Assembly: GCF_003244875.1 (NCBI RefSeq)
Contig: NZ_LXXZ01000048.1
Span: 1 to 64,000 of the forward strand
Direction of reading: 5' to 3'
From: Stenotrophomonas sepilia
Lineage (GTDB): Bacteria > Pseudomonadota > Gammaproteobacteria > Xanthomonadales > Xanthomonadaceae
Length of the DNA: 64,000 nucleotides
Part shown: positions 31,008 to 39,511 of the stretch, one piece after another
Numbering within the stretch: the stretch's first letter is position 1
How the letters are laid out: each line of letters opens with the position of its first letter
Program-made: the position numbers and the translations under genes
The notes under the pieces: generated by a model
Told to the model about the DNA's origin: nothing
Seen by the model: only the letters and a program-made list of their open reading frames with translations
Databases searched by the model: none

Positions 31008-34000
31008 TCACGGCTGTACCACCGTGATCGTGGTCGGGTTGCTGCGGCCGACACCGCGCAGCTGCGGCCGGTACATGTCCTCCACCAGCGGCGGCGGCAC
31101 CGAGTAGGTACCCGGGGTCACCGCGCGCACCAGGTAGAACACGTTGGCCTTGCTGCCACGCGAGAGCTTCAGCGCAGCCACGTAGCGGTCGTCGCGGAAC
31201 TCCTCGTGCTTGGTATCGGCGGCCTCACCCCGGTCGCTGATGGTGATGCCATCGACCACCACGTCGGCCCACTGCTTGGCATCGCCCAGGTTGAAGTTCT
31301 CGATCTCCAGACCCGCCGGCAGCAGGTCGGTCAGCAGTGCATCGGGCATCGTGGTGTCGGCGGTGACGGTGACGCGCACGATCAGCGCTTCGCCTTCCTT
31401 CAGCGGGCGCGGCGACCAAGGCTTGCCATCGGTACCGAAGTAGCTGCGTTCAATACCCACTACGCTGTTGTCTGGTGCGGGTGCACTGCGCGGGATACCG
31501 GCCACGTCGATGCTGGCGAACATCGGCGGTTGCCCCTGCGGGGTGAAGCGCACGCCACTGGCCAGCTCGCTGGCGCTGAAGTTGCGTCCGAACAGCTTGC
31601 GCTCGCCAATCGCTTCGGTGCTGCCACCGATCACCAGCTCACCCGCTACCAGTGCCTTCTGGTTGGCGGCGAGCGCCTTGCCGAGGCGGGCAATCGCCAC
31701 CTGCTCCTGCGTGCTCAGCCACATCCAGCCGGCATTGCGGCGCGCATCCAGGCCACGGCCAAGATCCACCGCACGCGCATCCCAGGCGGGCTTGGCCAGC
31801 TTGTTCTCGTGGGTCAGCGCGATCATCAGTGCATCATCGCGGATCGCGCTGCCGTAGTCGCCGAAGTACGACGGGCGCTCGCTGCTGGACTTGGCGAAGG
31901 CCGCCGCCAGCGCGGCCTGGCCACGCTTGGCATCACCCTGCAGCGACAGCGCCACGCCCAGGTGGACCAGCGACAGGCCACCGACCGCCTTGCTGCGTTC
32001 GTTGTCGTACAGCGTGCGCAGGGTACCCAGCGGTGCACGATTGACCCGAGCCAGCACGTAGCCCGAATACGCCTGGTTGGCGAACTTCAGCTTCTCGCGA
32101 TCCTCCTGGCCATAGAACTGATTGCCGCCGGACAGCAGATCCTCGCTGAGCCGGTTGAGCGCCTTCTGCAGCACGTTGTCGGGCACTGCAAAACCGGCGT
32201 CCTTGGCATCAAGCAGGAACTCGGTGATGTACGGGGTCAGCCATGGGTTCACGTAGCCATCGTCACCCCACATCGAGAAGTTGCCATTGGCCACCTGCAT
32301 CGACGCCAGGCGACCGAACGCACCTTCCATGCGCTCGCGACGGGTCTTGGCATCCAGGCCATCGGCGCCGAGCATCGACGAGGTGGCCTGGTCCAGGATC
32401 AGCGCGGCGTAACCCTTGCTGGTGGTCTGCTCGGCGCAGCCATATGGATAGTTCAGCGCGCCCTGCAGTGCACTGGCGAACGGGATCGGCGGCAGCGGGC
32501 TGACCAGCAGGCGGGCATTGACCGACTCGGACATCAGGCCATCGGTCAGGCTGTTGTCGAGGCTGACTGCGGCCAGCGGATCGAGCGTGCGCACCTGCGA
32601 ACGCAGCACCTGCGGCCACGCCGCACGCACCGGCAGGTCGTAGCGGCGATCAGCCTTGAAGCCGTTGCCGTCCACCCGCACCCGCACCTTGGCCACGCTG
32701 TGGCCCTCGCGAGCCGACAACGGGAAGCTCAGCGTGGTCTTGGCATCGGCATTCAACTGCACGCTGCGGCTGCCCTCACCCAGGTTCAGCGGGCCTTCGC
32801 TCTCCACCTTCACGTTGAACTGCCCCGGCTTGCCGGTGAAGTTCTGCACGTCCAGAGTCACCGTGCTGCGGTCGCCCGGGGCCAGCACGCGCGGCATGCT
32901 GGCTTCGGCCAGGATCGGGGCGCGCACAATGGTTTCCACGTCACGCTTGCCGTACTGGTCATCGCTGTAGACCAGCGCCGACACGCGCAGGGTGCCGTTG
33001 AAGTCCGGCACCTTCAGGCGGATGCGGGCATTGCCCTTGGCATCGAGCTGCACCGGGCCGGAGAACAGGTCCACGGTCTGCACGCGCGCGGTCGGGCGCT
33101 TGGCCTGCGGCAATGCCTGCAGCGCCATGTCGCCGCCGAACTTCAGCTTGCCGCTGCCGCCATCGAAGCTCTCGATCACCCGGCTGTAGATGTCGTAGGC
33201 ATCGATACCGAGGCGACGCTGGGCGAAGAAGTGTGCACCGGCGTCGGGCACCGGGAAACGGGTGATGTTGAGGATGCCCACGTCCACCGCCGAAACGGTG
33301 ACGTGCGCGGTCTTGCCGGCCAGCTGCGGCGCACTGACGGTTACCGGCAGGTCCTGCTCGGGCCGCATCTGCTTGGGCGCGACCAGGCCGACGGCCACGG
33401 TGCGGCCCTTGCGGTCCATCGGCACATGCACCACGCCCACGGCACGGGCCGGGGTGATCTTGCTCGGCGCACTGCCGCCACGGAACACCAGCGCAGTGAT
33501 ATAGACGTCGTGGCGTTCCCAGTCGGCGGTGACCGGGATCTTGAAGGTCGAACCCGGCTTGGCCTCGATGTCCTGCACATACAGCATGCGGTCGGTCTCG
33601 ACCATCAGGATGCCCTTGCCGGCGTGCGGCGGGGTCACCGTCACTTCCAGGGTGTCACCGGCCTTGTAGCCGGTCTTGTCCAGCCCCAGCTTGACCTTGT
33701 CCGGGCGTGCATCCAGGCCACGGTTGTCATCGCCCCAGCTCCAGCCGGCACGGAACGGGTAGCGGCTGGTCAGGCCGGTGGACGGATCGAACACGTCCAC
33801 CCGGTACTCGCCCCACTCCACCGGGAAATCAAAGGCGACCGCGCTGTTGCCGGCATCGACGGTGCGGGTTTCCTTGTTCTCGAAACGGCGGGTGAAATCG
33901 TAATCCCAGCGGTTGTCGTTGAAGGTCCAGTGATAGTCGCGCAGCTCGCGCACCAGGGTGATCTTCAGGCCCTTGGCCGGCTGTGGCGTACCAGCGGCAT

Positions 34001-35915
34001 CCACGCGCATCAGCTCGAAGCGTGCGTTGCCGTTGGCATCGGCACCATCGTCCTGGTTGAACAGCGGGCGCACGCCGACCAGCGCGTTGGCCGGCCACAT
34101 CACCCGCTTCAGGGTGCGGGTGACCGTGCGGCCACCGGTTTCATACAGGCTGCCGGACAGCACCACGGCGATCGGCGCCTTGGCCTTGGCCGCCTCTTCC
34201 GGCAGCGCCACATCCTCACGCATCTGGCCATTGGCCGGCAGCGTGGTATCGATCACGTCCTTGGCCTCGCGCGGCAGCTGCAGGGTCGGGTCACCGAAGA
34301 AATAGCCCGGCAGGCCTTCCACGGGCTTCTGTTCGGCGGCAACCGCCATGCGTGCGGTGAAGCGGTTGCCATCGGCCGGTGCGCCATACAGGTAGGCACC
34401 ATTGGCCTGCAGGCGCAGGTCCTCACCCGGCTTCAGCGTCTTCTGCGCGCTGTCCAGGTCCAGCTTCATGCGTTCGGGCAGGAACTCCTCGATGCGCAGG
34501 GTCATGCCCTGGATCGCTTCCTTGCTGGCCGGGTCGGTGCGGAACTCGACCTGCCAGCGGCCGGTCGGCGCCTCGGCGGGGATCACCTGCTCGAAATTGA
34601 TGTAGCCCTGGTCGCCCGGCTGCAGGCGGGTCTCGCGGAAGGTCTTGCCGTCGGGCTGCTTCAGGCGCAGGAACACCGGTTGTGCCTTGACCGGCTTGCC
34701 GTCGTTGTCGCGCAGCAGCGCGGACAGGCGCACGGTCTCGCCCGGGCGGTACAGGTCGCGGCCGGACCAGGCGTAGACGTCGAACCACGCGTTGTCGCGG
34801 CCGACCACAGCGAACTCGCTCAGGTCCAGCGCCGGCTGGTTGAACGGCAGGAAGCTGGTGTCCTTGCCACTGCTGGCGACCAGCACGTGGGTGGCATCCA
34901 GGGTGTAGTTCAGCAGCGCATTGCCGTTGCCGTCGGTGCTGCCCTTCAGCACCACCTCACCCTTGGCGTCGAGCACGCGCAGGTCGATGCCCTTCAGCGG
35001 CGCGCCGTCCTTGAGGCCGGCGGTATGGACGAACAGCTTGTCCTTGTAGGCGCGGGTATGCAGGCCGATGTCGCTGACCGAGAAGAACGCGGTGTCGAAC
35101 TCGCCCTCGTAGTCACCGGTGCGCTTGAGCAGGGCGAAGTACAGGCCCGGCTCCTGCAGTTCCTTGATGTCCTGGGTCGGCAGGTAGGTCAGCACCCGCT
35201 CGTTCTTCTTGCCCCCCAGGATGAAACGGTTGACGTACACCGGCTCGGCCAGCTTGTTGATCGGGCTGCGCTCGTAGTCGCTGCTCAGCTCCCAGCTGCC
35301 ACGGCGGCCGCCGCGCTGGTACTGGCTGAAGAAGGTCGGAAGATCCTTCTCGCGCACGCGCAGGAATTCGACGTCGACTTCCGGCACGTTCACCGAGACC
35401 ACCGGCAGGCCACGGCTGTCCTTGGCAGGCAGCACGCTGCCCTGCGAGGCGAAGCCAACCACCGGCTTCAGCTCGCCGCTGAACACCTTCTGCTTCAGTT
35501 CCTTGCCCAGGCGGCTGCCATCGGCGGCCAGCAGGTCCGGCGAGACCACCAGGCTGAACTCCTTGCCGGCCTCGACGAACGGGTAGCGCAGGGTCAGGCC
35601 GTCATCGGACAGCGTCCAGCTGCTGTCCTCGGTGCCGACCTTCTCCTCGAAGCGCACCAGCGTGTCGAAATCCTGGGTGCCGACCAGCGGGCGCGAGAAC
35701 TCCAGCGCCAGCGACAGGCCGTCATTCTTCTGGTCCGGGTAGGCGCGCAGCAGGGTGAATTCCTTCACCTGCTCGGCCTTGGTGGTGATCGCCTCGCCAC
35801 TGGCCTTGGGCAACTGCCCGCTGTCGTTGCGGCAGCCGGCCAGGCCCAGCAACAGGCCTCCTGCCAGTACCGCCGCCGCCCATCCCCACCGCTTCCGCCG
35901 TGCCGGACCGCTCAT
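31008..35915 (-). CDS. Bacterial alpha-2-macroglobulin lipoprotein (YfhM type)
   Basis: A 1635-aa periplasmic protease-trap lipoprotein. Signal peptide with lipobox LAGC (about residues 25-28). The residue after Cys is Arg, so outer-membrane sorting is expected. A series of macroglobulin domains precedes the thioester domain. The thioester motif is YGCAEQ at about residue 1158, with Cys and Gln present, so this is the thioester-competent class. AAGGAG precedes the ATG at 35915. Partner PBP1C is encoded 49 nt downstream. A very long open frame on the opposite strand (30777-35930) is a codon-bias shadow. Confidence 0.94.
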   Translation of the reverse strand: MSGPARRKRWGWAAAVLAGGLLLGLAGCRNDSGQLPKASGEAITTKAEQVKEFTLLRAYPDQKNDGLSLALEFSRPLVGTQDFDTLVRFEEKVGTEDSSWTLSDDGLTLRYPFVEAGKEFSLVVSPDLLAADGSRLGKELKQKVFSGELKPVVGFASQGSVLPAKDSRGLPVVSVNVPEVDVEFLRVREKDLPTFFSQYQRGGRRGSWELSSDYERSPINKLAEPVYVNRFILGGKKNERVLTYLPTQDIKELQEPGLYFALLKRTGDYEGEFDTAFFSVSDIGLHTRAYKDKLFVHTAGLKDGAPLKGIDLRVLDAKGEVVLKGSTDGNGNALLNYTLDATHVLVASSGKDTSFLPFNQPALDLSEFAVVGRDNAWFDVYAWSGRDLYRPGETVRLSALLRDNDGKPVKAQPVFLRLKQPDGKTFRETRLQPGDQGYINFEQVIPAEAPTGRWQVEFRTDPASKEAIQGMTLRIEEFLPERMKLDLDSAQKTLKPGEDLRLQANGAYLYGAPADGNRFTARMAVAAEQKPVEGLPGYFFGDPTLQLPREAKDVIDTTLPANGQMREDVALPEEAAKAKAPIAVVLSGSLYETGGRTVTRTLKRVMWPANALVGVRPLFNQDDGADANGNARFELMRVDAAGTPQPAKGLKITLVRELRDYHWTFNDNRWDYDFTRRFENKETRTVDAGNSAVAFDFPVEWGEYRVDVFDPSTGLTSRYPFRAGWSWGDDNRGLDARPDKVKLGLDKTGYKAGDTLEVTVTPPHAGKGILMVETDRMLYVQDIEAKPGSTFKIPVTADWERHDVYITALVFRGGSAPSKITPARAVGVVHVPMDRKGRTVAVGLVAPKQMRPEQDLPVTVSAPQLAGKTAHVTVSAVDVGILNITRFPVPDAGAHFFAQRRLGIDAYDIYSRVIESFDGGSGKLKFGGDMALQALPQAKRPTARVQTVDLFSGPVQLDAKGNARIRLKVPDFNGTLRVSALVYSDDQYGKRDVETIVRAPILAEASMPRVLAPGDRSTVTLDVQNFTGKPGQFNVKVESEGPLNLGEGSRSVQLNADAKTTLSFPLSAREGHSVAKVRVRVDGNGFKADRRYDLPVRAAWPQVLRSQVRTLDPLAAVSLDNSLTDGLMSESVNARLLVSPLPPIPFASALQGALNYPYGCAEQTTSKGYAALILDQATSSMLGADGLDAKTRRERMEGAFGRLASMQVANGNFSMWGDDGYVNPWLTPYITEFLLDAKDAGFAVPDNVLQKALNRLSEDLLSGGNQFYGQEDREKLKFANQAYSGYVLARVNRAPLGTLRTLYDNERSKAVGGLSLVHLGVALSLQGDAKRGQAALAAAFAKSSSERPSYFGDYGSAIRDDALMIALTHENKLAKPAWDARAVDLGRGLDARRNAGWMWLSTQEQVAIARLGKALAANQKALVAGELVIGGSTEAIGERKLFGRNFSASELASGVRFTPQGQPPMFASIDVAGIPRSAPAPDNSVVGIERSYFGTDGKPWSPRPLKEGEALIVRVTVTADTTMPDALLTDLLPAGLEIENFNLGDAKQWADVVVDGITISDRGEAADTKHEEFRDDRYVAALKLSRGSKANVFYLVRAVTPGTYSVPPPLVEDMYRPQLRGVGRSNPTTITVVQP

Positions 35916-36009
35916 GTCGTCACTCCTTGATCGAGGTGGTCATTATAGGCAGGCCGCGTCAAGGCGTTGGCGCCCCGGCGGTCGGAAACCCGGTCCCGCC
36001 CGGGACCCG

Positions 36010-36067
36010 GTAGCCGCCAACCTTGGTTGGCGCCCCCCCACTTGCCAACCAAGGTTGGCCTCTACCA
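36010..36067. repeat. SMAG-like palindrome, AACCAAGGTT variant
   Basis: TAGCCGCCAACCTTGGTTGGCG followed by TTGCCAACCAAGGTTGGC and CTCTACC. Just outside the prpD stop codon. Confidence 0.7.
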
Positions 36068-36075
36068 GAGCGGCC

Positions 36076-37536
36076 CTACCCCGGCAGGTACAGGTCCACA
36101 TAGTCGGTCACCGGCATTGCCGCCAGCGCCACCGGGTCCAGCGAGGCCGCCAGGATGCGCTGCTGCTGGACGGTCGGGAAGCGGTGGGCCAGGTGCCGGC
36201 GGAACTTGTCCATCAGCAGCGGAATGCCTTCCGCCCGGCGCCGGGCATGGCCGAGCGGGTACTCCACCAGTACCTCGGGCAGCTCAGTACCGTCGCTGAA
36301 GCGCACGCCCAGGCCATTGGCGATGCTGCGCTTGTCCGGGTCCAGGTAGTCGGCGCTGAGTTGCGGATCCTCATGGCAGGCCATCTTCGCCCGCAGGGCA
36401 TCGATGCGCGGATCAGCTGCAACGTCGTCCTCGTAATCCTCGGCCACCAGCCGCCCGTGCAGCAGCGCGATGGCGACCATGTACTGCACGCAGTGGTCGC
36501 GGTCGGCCGGGTTATGCAGCGGGCCCTGCTTGTCGATGATGCGGATGCAGGCTTCCTGGGTCCGGATCGCGATATGCGCGATGTCCTCGACCCGCCGCCC
36601 CATCGCGCGCAACTGCTGGTGCAGCGTGATGGCCGCCTCCACCGCGGTCTGGCCATGGAACTCGGCCGGGTAGCTGATCTTGAACAGCACGTTCTCCATC
36701 ACGTAGCTGCCCAGCGGTCGCCCCAGCGTCAGTGCCTTGCCATGCATCGACACCGCTTCAAAGCCCCAGGTCGGCGCGCTGAGCACGCTGGGGTAGCCCA
36801 TCTCGCCACTGGCCGCCATCAGCGCCAGGCGCACGCCACGGCTGGTCGCGTCGCCGGCGGCCCAGCTCTTGCGCGAGCCGGTGTTGGGTGCGTGCCGGTA
36901 GGTGCGCAGGGACTGGCCATCGACCCAGGCCAGCGACAACGCATTGAGCATGCGCTCGCGATCCAGGCCGAGCAGCTGCGCAACCACGGCGGTGGTGGCC
37001 ACTTTGACCAGCAACACGTGGTCCAGCCCGACCCGGTTGAAGGAATTCTCCAGCGCCAGCACGCCCTGGATCTCGTGCGCCTTGATCATCGCCAGCAGCA
37101 CGTCGCGCACGGTCGGCGGTGGGCGTCGCAGAGCCTGCGCGTTGCGCCCCAGCCAATCGCAGACGGCAAGGATGCCACCCAGGTTGTCCGAAGGGTGCCC
37201 CCATTCGGCCGCCAGCCAGGTATCGTTGAAATCCAGCCAGCGCACCATCGCGCCGATGTTGAAGGCGGCCTGCACCGGGTCCAGGACGTAATGCGTACCC
37301 GGAACGCGGGCGCCGTTGACCACGCTGATGCCCGGCACCAGGGGACCAAGCAGCTTGCTGCAGGCCGGGAAGGACAGCGCTTCCAGGCCGCAGCCCAGCG
37401 TGTCGAGCAGGCAGTGGTGCGCGGTCTGGAACGCCAGCGGTGAGTCGATGCGCGCGTCGCGCACGTAGTCGACGATGCCCACCAGCAGCGCATCCCACGC
37501 TGCAGGCTCGTTGGATGGGGTGTGGCTGTCGGACAT
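36076..37536 (-). CDS. prpD: 2-methylcitrate dehydratase PrpD
   Basis: A 486-aa MmgE/PrpD-family enzyme that dehydrates 2-methylcitrate to 2-methyl-cis-aconitate without an Fe-S cluster. Signatures are [30 protein letters not shown] near the N-terminal third (in parts) and [16 protein letters not shown] further on. ATG at 37536 ([15 protein letters not shown]). It is the last gene of the methylcitrate operon, 102 nt behind prpF with an AACCAAGGTT repeat between. The cluster also has AcnD/PrpF, which does the same dehydration, so the step is duplicated. Confidence 0.94.
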   Translation of the reverse strand: MSDSHTPSNEPAAWDALLVGIVDYVRDARIDSPLAFQTAHHCLLDTLGCGLEALSFPACSKLLGPLVPGISVVNGARVPGTHYVLDPVQAAFNIGAMVRWLDFNDTWLAAEWGHPSDNLGGILAVCDWLGRNAQALRRPPPTVRDVLLAMIKAHEIQGVLALENSFNRVGLDHVLLVKVATTAVVAQLLGLDRERMLNALSLAWVDGQSLRTYRHAPNTGSRKSWAAGDATSRGVRLALMAASGEMGYPSVLSAPTWGFEAVSMHGKALTLGRPLGSYVMENVLFKISYPAEFHGQTAVEAAITLHQQLRAMGRRVEDIAHIAIRTQEACIRIIDKQGPLHNPADRDHCVQYMVAIALLHGRLVAEDYEDDVAADPRIDALRAKMACHEDPQLSADYLDPDKRSIANGLGVRFSDGTELPEVLVEYPLGHARRRAEGIPLLMDKFRRHLAHRFPTVQQQRILAASLDPVALAAMPVTDYVDLYLPG

Positions 37537-37579
37537 CGTCGATCTCCTCGCCGGAAAGCAGGTCAGGCCGCGTGTCCCG

Positions 37580-37633
37580 GTAGTCGCCAACCTTGGTTGG
37601 CGCTTGCATGCCAACCAAGGTTGGCATCTACCA
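37580..37633. repeat. SMAG-like palindrome between prpF and prpD
   Basis: Starts TAGTCGCCAACCTTGGTTGGCG and ends ATGCCAACCAAGGTTGGCATCTAC. Third member of the AACCAAGGTT subclass in the window. It lies inside a presumed operon, so it may act as a 3'-end stabiliser for prpF mRNA. Confidence 0.72.
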
Positions 37634-37638
37634 GAGCA

Positions 37639-38817
37639 CTATTCGGCCGGCACCCGCACCTTGCCTTCCATCAGCACACGGGCGCTGCGGCTCATGATGG
37701 CCTTGGTAACCGTCCACTGTCCGTCAACGAGACCGGCCTGCGCACCCACGCGCAACGTGCCGGAGGGATGGCCGAAGGTCACCGCTTCGCGTTCGCCGCC
37801 TCCAGCAGCGCGATTGACCAGCGTGCCCGGAATCGCTGCCGCGGTGCCGATCGCCACGGCAGCGGTACCCATCATCGCGTGGTGCAGCTTTCCCATCGAC
37901 AACGCACGCGCATGCAGGTCGATCGCCGAGGCCGGAATGGCCTTGCCACTGGACGACACGTAGTCCTGCGCCGGTGCCACGAAGGCCACCTTCGGCGTGT
38001 GCTGGCGGGTCGCCGCATCTTCCAGGTTCTTGATCAGCCCCATGCGCAAGGCGCCGTAGGCGCGGATCTTCTCGAAGCGCTCCAGCGCCCCCTTGTCCTC
38101 GTTGATCGCAGGCTGCAGTTCGGTGCCGGTGTAGCCCAGGTCGGCCGCATTGAGGAAGATGGTCGGAATGCCGGCGGTGATCATGGTCACCTCGAAACTG
38201 CCCACGCCCGGCACGTCCAGGGTGTCGACCAGGTTGCCGGTCGGGAACATCGCGCCCGCATCGCCGTCATCGGACGGATCGATGAATTCCAGTTGGATCT
38301 CGGCCGCCGGGAAGGTCACGCCGTCCAGCTCGAAATCGCCGATCTCCTGCACTTCGCCATCGCGCATCGGCACATGGGCGATGATGGTCTTGCCGATGTT
38401 GGCCTGCCAGATGCGCACGGTGCACAGGCCATCGCGCGGCACGCGGGCCGGATCGATCAATCCATTGGCGATCGCAAACGGACCCACCGCGGTGCTGAGG
38501 TTGCCGCAGTTGCCGCTCCAGTCGACGAAGGCGGTGTCGATCGAGACCTGGCCGTACAGGTAGTCCACATCGTGGTCCGGCACCGAGGCGGCGGAGATGA
38601 TCACGCACTTGCTGGTGCTGGACGTTGCACCGCCCATGCCGTCGGTCTGCTTGCCATACGGATCGGGCGAGCCGATCACGCGCATCAAAAGCGCGTCGCG
38701 TGCGGCGCCCGGCACTTGCGCGGCGTCGGGCAGGTCCTGCAGGCGGAAGAACACGCCCTTGCTGGTGCCACCGCGCATGTAGGTGGCGGGAATACGGAGT
38801 TGCGGGAGGAAGGTCAT
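37639..38817 (-). CDS. prpF: 2-methylaconitate cis-trans isomerase PrpF
   Basis: A 392-aa diaminopimelate-epimerase-fold isomerase needed when AcnD makes the trans isomer of 2-methylaconitate. Family signatures are PATYMRGGTSKGVFF (N-terminus), SSTSKCVIIS and SGNCGNLSTAVGPFAI (catalytic loop). ATG at 38817; a GTG at 38829 is a possible earlier start. It follows the parE toxin gene by 23 nt, so it is probably transcribed through the toxin-antitoxin pair from the prpB promoter. Confidence 0.95.
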   Translation of the reverse strand: MTFLPQLRIPATYMRGGTSKGVFFRLQDLPDAAQVPGAARDALLMRVIGSPDPYGKQTDGMGGATSSTSKCVIISAASVPDHDVDYLYGQVSIDTAFVDWSGNCGNLSTAVGPFAIANGLIDPARVPRDGLCTVRIWQANIGKTIIAHVPMRDGEVQEIGDFELDGVTFPAAEIQLEFIDPSDDGDAGAMFPTGNLVDTLDVPGVGSFEVTMITAGIPTIFLNAADLGYTGTELQPAINEDKGALERFEKIRAYGALRMGLIKNLEDAATRQHTPKVAFVAPAQDYVSSSGKAIPASAIDLHARALSMGKLHHAMMGTAAVAIGTAAAIPGTLVNRAAGGGEREAVTFGHPSGTLRVGAQAGLVDGQWTVTKAIMSRSARVLMEGKVRVPAE

Positions 38818-38840
38818 GGTCGAATCCACGCGTTTGAATT

Positions 38841-39167
38841 TCAGGAAATGTCTTGCATCAGTGCGTCAAGACCACGATCAACGCACCACACGCGCATGAT
38901 GTCCACGCGGTCCGGTAGATCGAGGTAATAGACGAGGTAGCGTTCGAAGCCCGGAACCAGCATGAACCGCAACGGCACCGGTAGCTGTGCTGCGAGGTCG
39001 GCGTGCCGGGTGGAACCCGAGCCTGGAAATACCGCGATGCGTTGAAGCGTGGCCTCCAACTCGGCGAGAAAGCGCCGACCCAGTATCAGCCCACCCTGCC
39101 GTGCGAACCACAGTGCGGCATCGGCTGCGTCGGCTTCGGCCCTGGGTCGCCATTCAATCGCCCTCAC
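38841..39167 (-). CDS. parE: ParE/RelE-family toxin
   Basis: A 108-aa toxin of the ParE/RelE superfamily, with IEWRPRAEADAADAALWFARQGG, RRFLAELEATLQRI and PVPLRFMLVPGFERYLVYYL in order, the usual alpha-alpha-beta layout. It probably inhibits DNA gyrase like other ParE proteins. The GTG start at 39167 is preceded by AAGGATGGAG and overlaps the antitoxin gene by 14 nt, as is normal for translationally coupled toxins. It lies within the methylcitrate operon, 23 nt before prpF. Confidence 0.88.
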   Translation of the reverse strand: MRAIEWRPRAEADAADAALWFARQGGLILGRRFLAELEATLQRIAVFPGSGSTRHADLAAQLPVPLRFMLVPGFERYLVYYLDLPDRVDIMRVWCVDRGLDALMQDIS

Positions 39168-39411
39168 GCTCCATCCTTTCGGTCAGTTCACGACGCATGC
39201 GCTCGAATGTGTCGGCCGTCACCGGGACGCCAGGCCCAGAAGCCAGACCCTCGGCAATCAGCTGCTTGAGCAGTTCTTCGGCCTTGCTGCGCTGGCGCTG
39301 GCGGATCAGGTCACGCACGTAGTCCGACGTACTGGAATAGCCGCCTTCACGCACTTCCTCGTCCACGAACTGCTTGAGCGGGTCGGTCAGCGAAATGTTC
39401 ATGGTGGCCAT
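39154..39411 (-). CDS. parD: ParD-family antitoxin
   Basis: An 85-aa ribbon-helix-helix antitoxin. The N-terminal RHH DNA-binding domain starts MATMNISLTDPLKQFVDEEV, with the conserved GGYSSTSDYVRDLIR. The flexible C-terminus (ERMRRELTERMEREGD) should wrap the toxin. Start 39411 chosen because TTGGAGAG precedes it; ATG 39402 is a downstream alternative. It lies 100 nt behind acnD on the same strand. The ParDE complex may repress its own promoter in that 100-nt gap. Confidence 0.9.
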   Translation of the reverse strand: MATMNISLTDPLKQFVDEEVREGGYSSTSDYVRDLIRQRQRSKAEELLKQLIAEGLASGPGVPVTADTFERMRRELTERMEREGD

Positions 39412-39511
39412 GAGACTCTCCAATGGCAGTTTTTGCCAAGTCAGTGTGCGCCCTGCCCAGGTGTCGGACAAGCCCGCCCCCGGCCTCCGGGGGCAGGCAT
39501 TCAGGCCGGTA

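Noticed and set aside
30777-35930. 1717-codon open frame on the plus strand opposite the alpha-2-macroglobulin gene
   Set aside because: It mirrors the real gene's codons: high third-position GC removes stops in the antisense frame. The translation has no recognisable domains and is rich in His/Gln/Arg.
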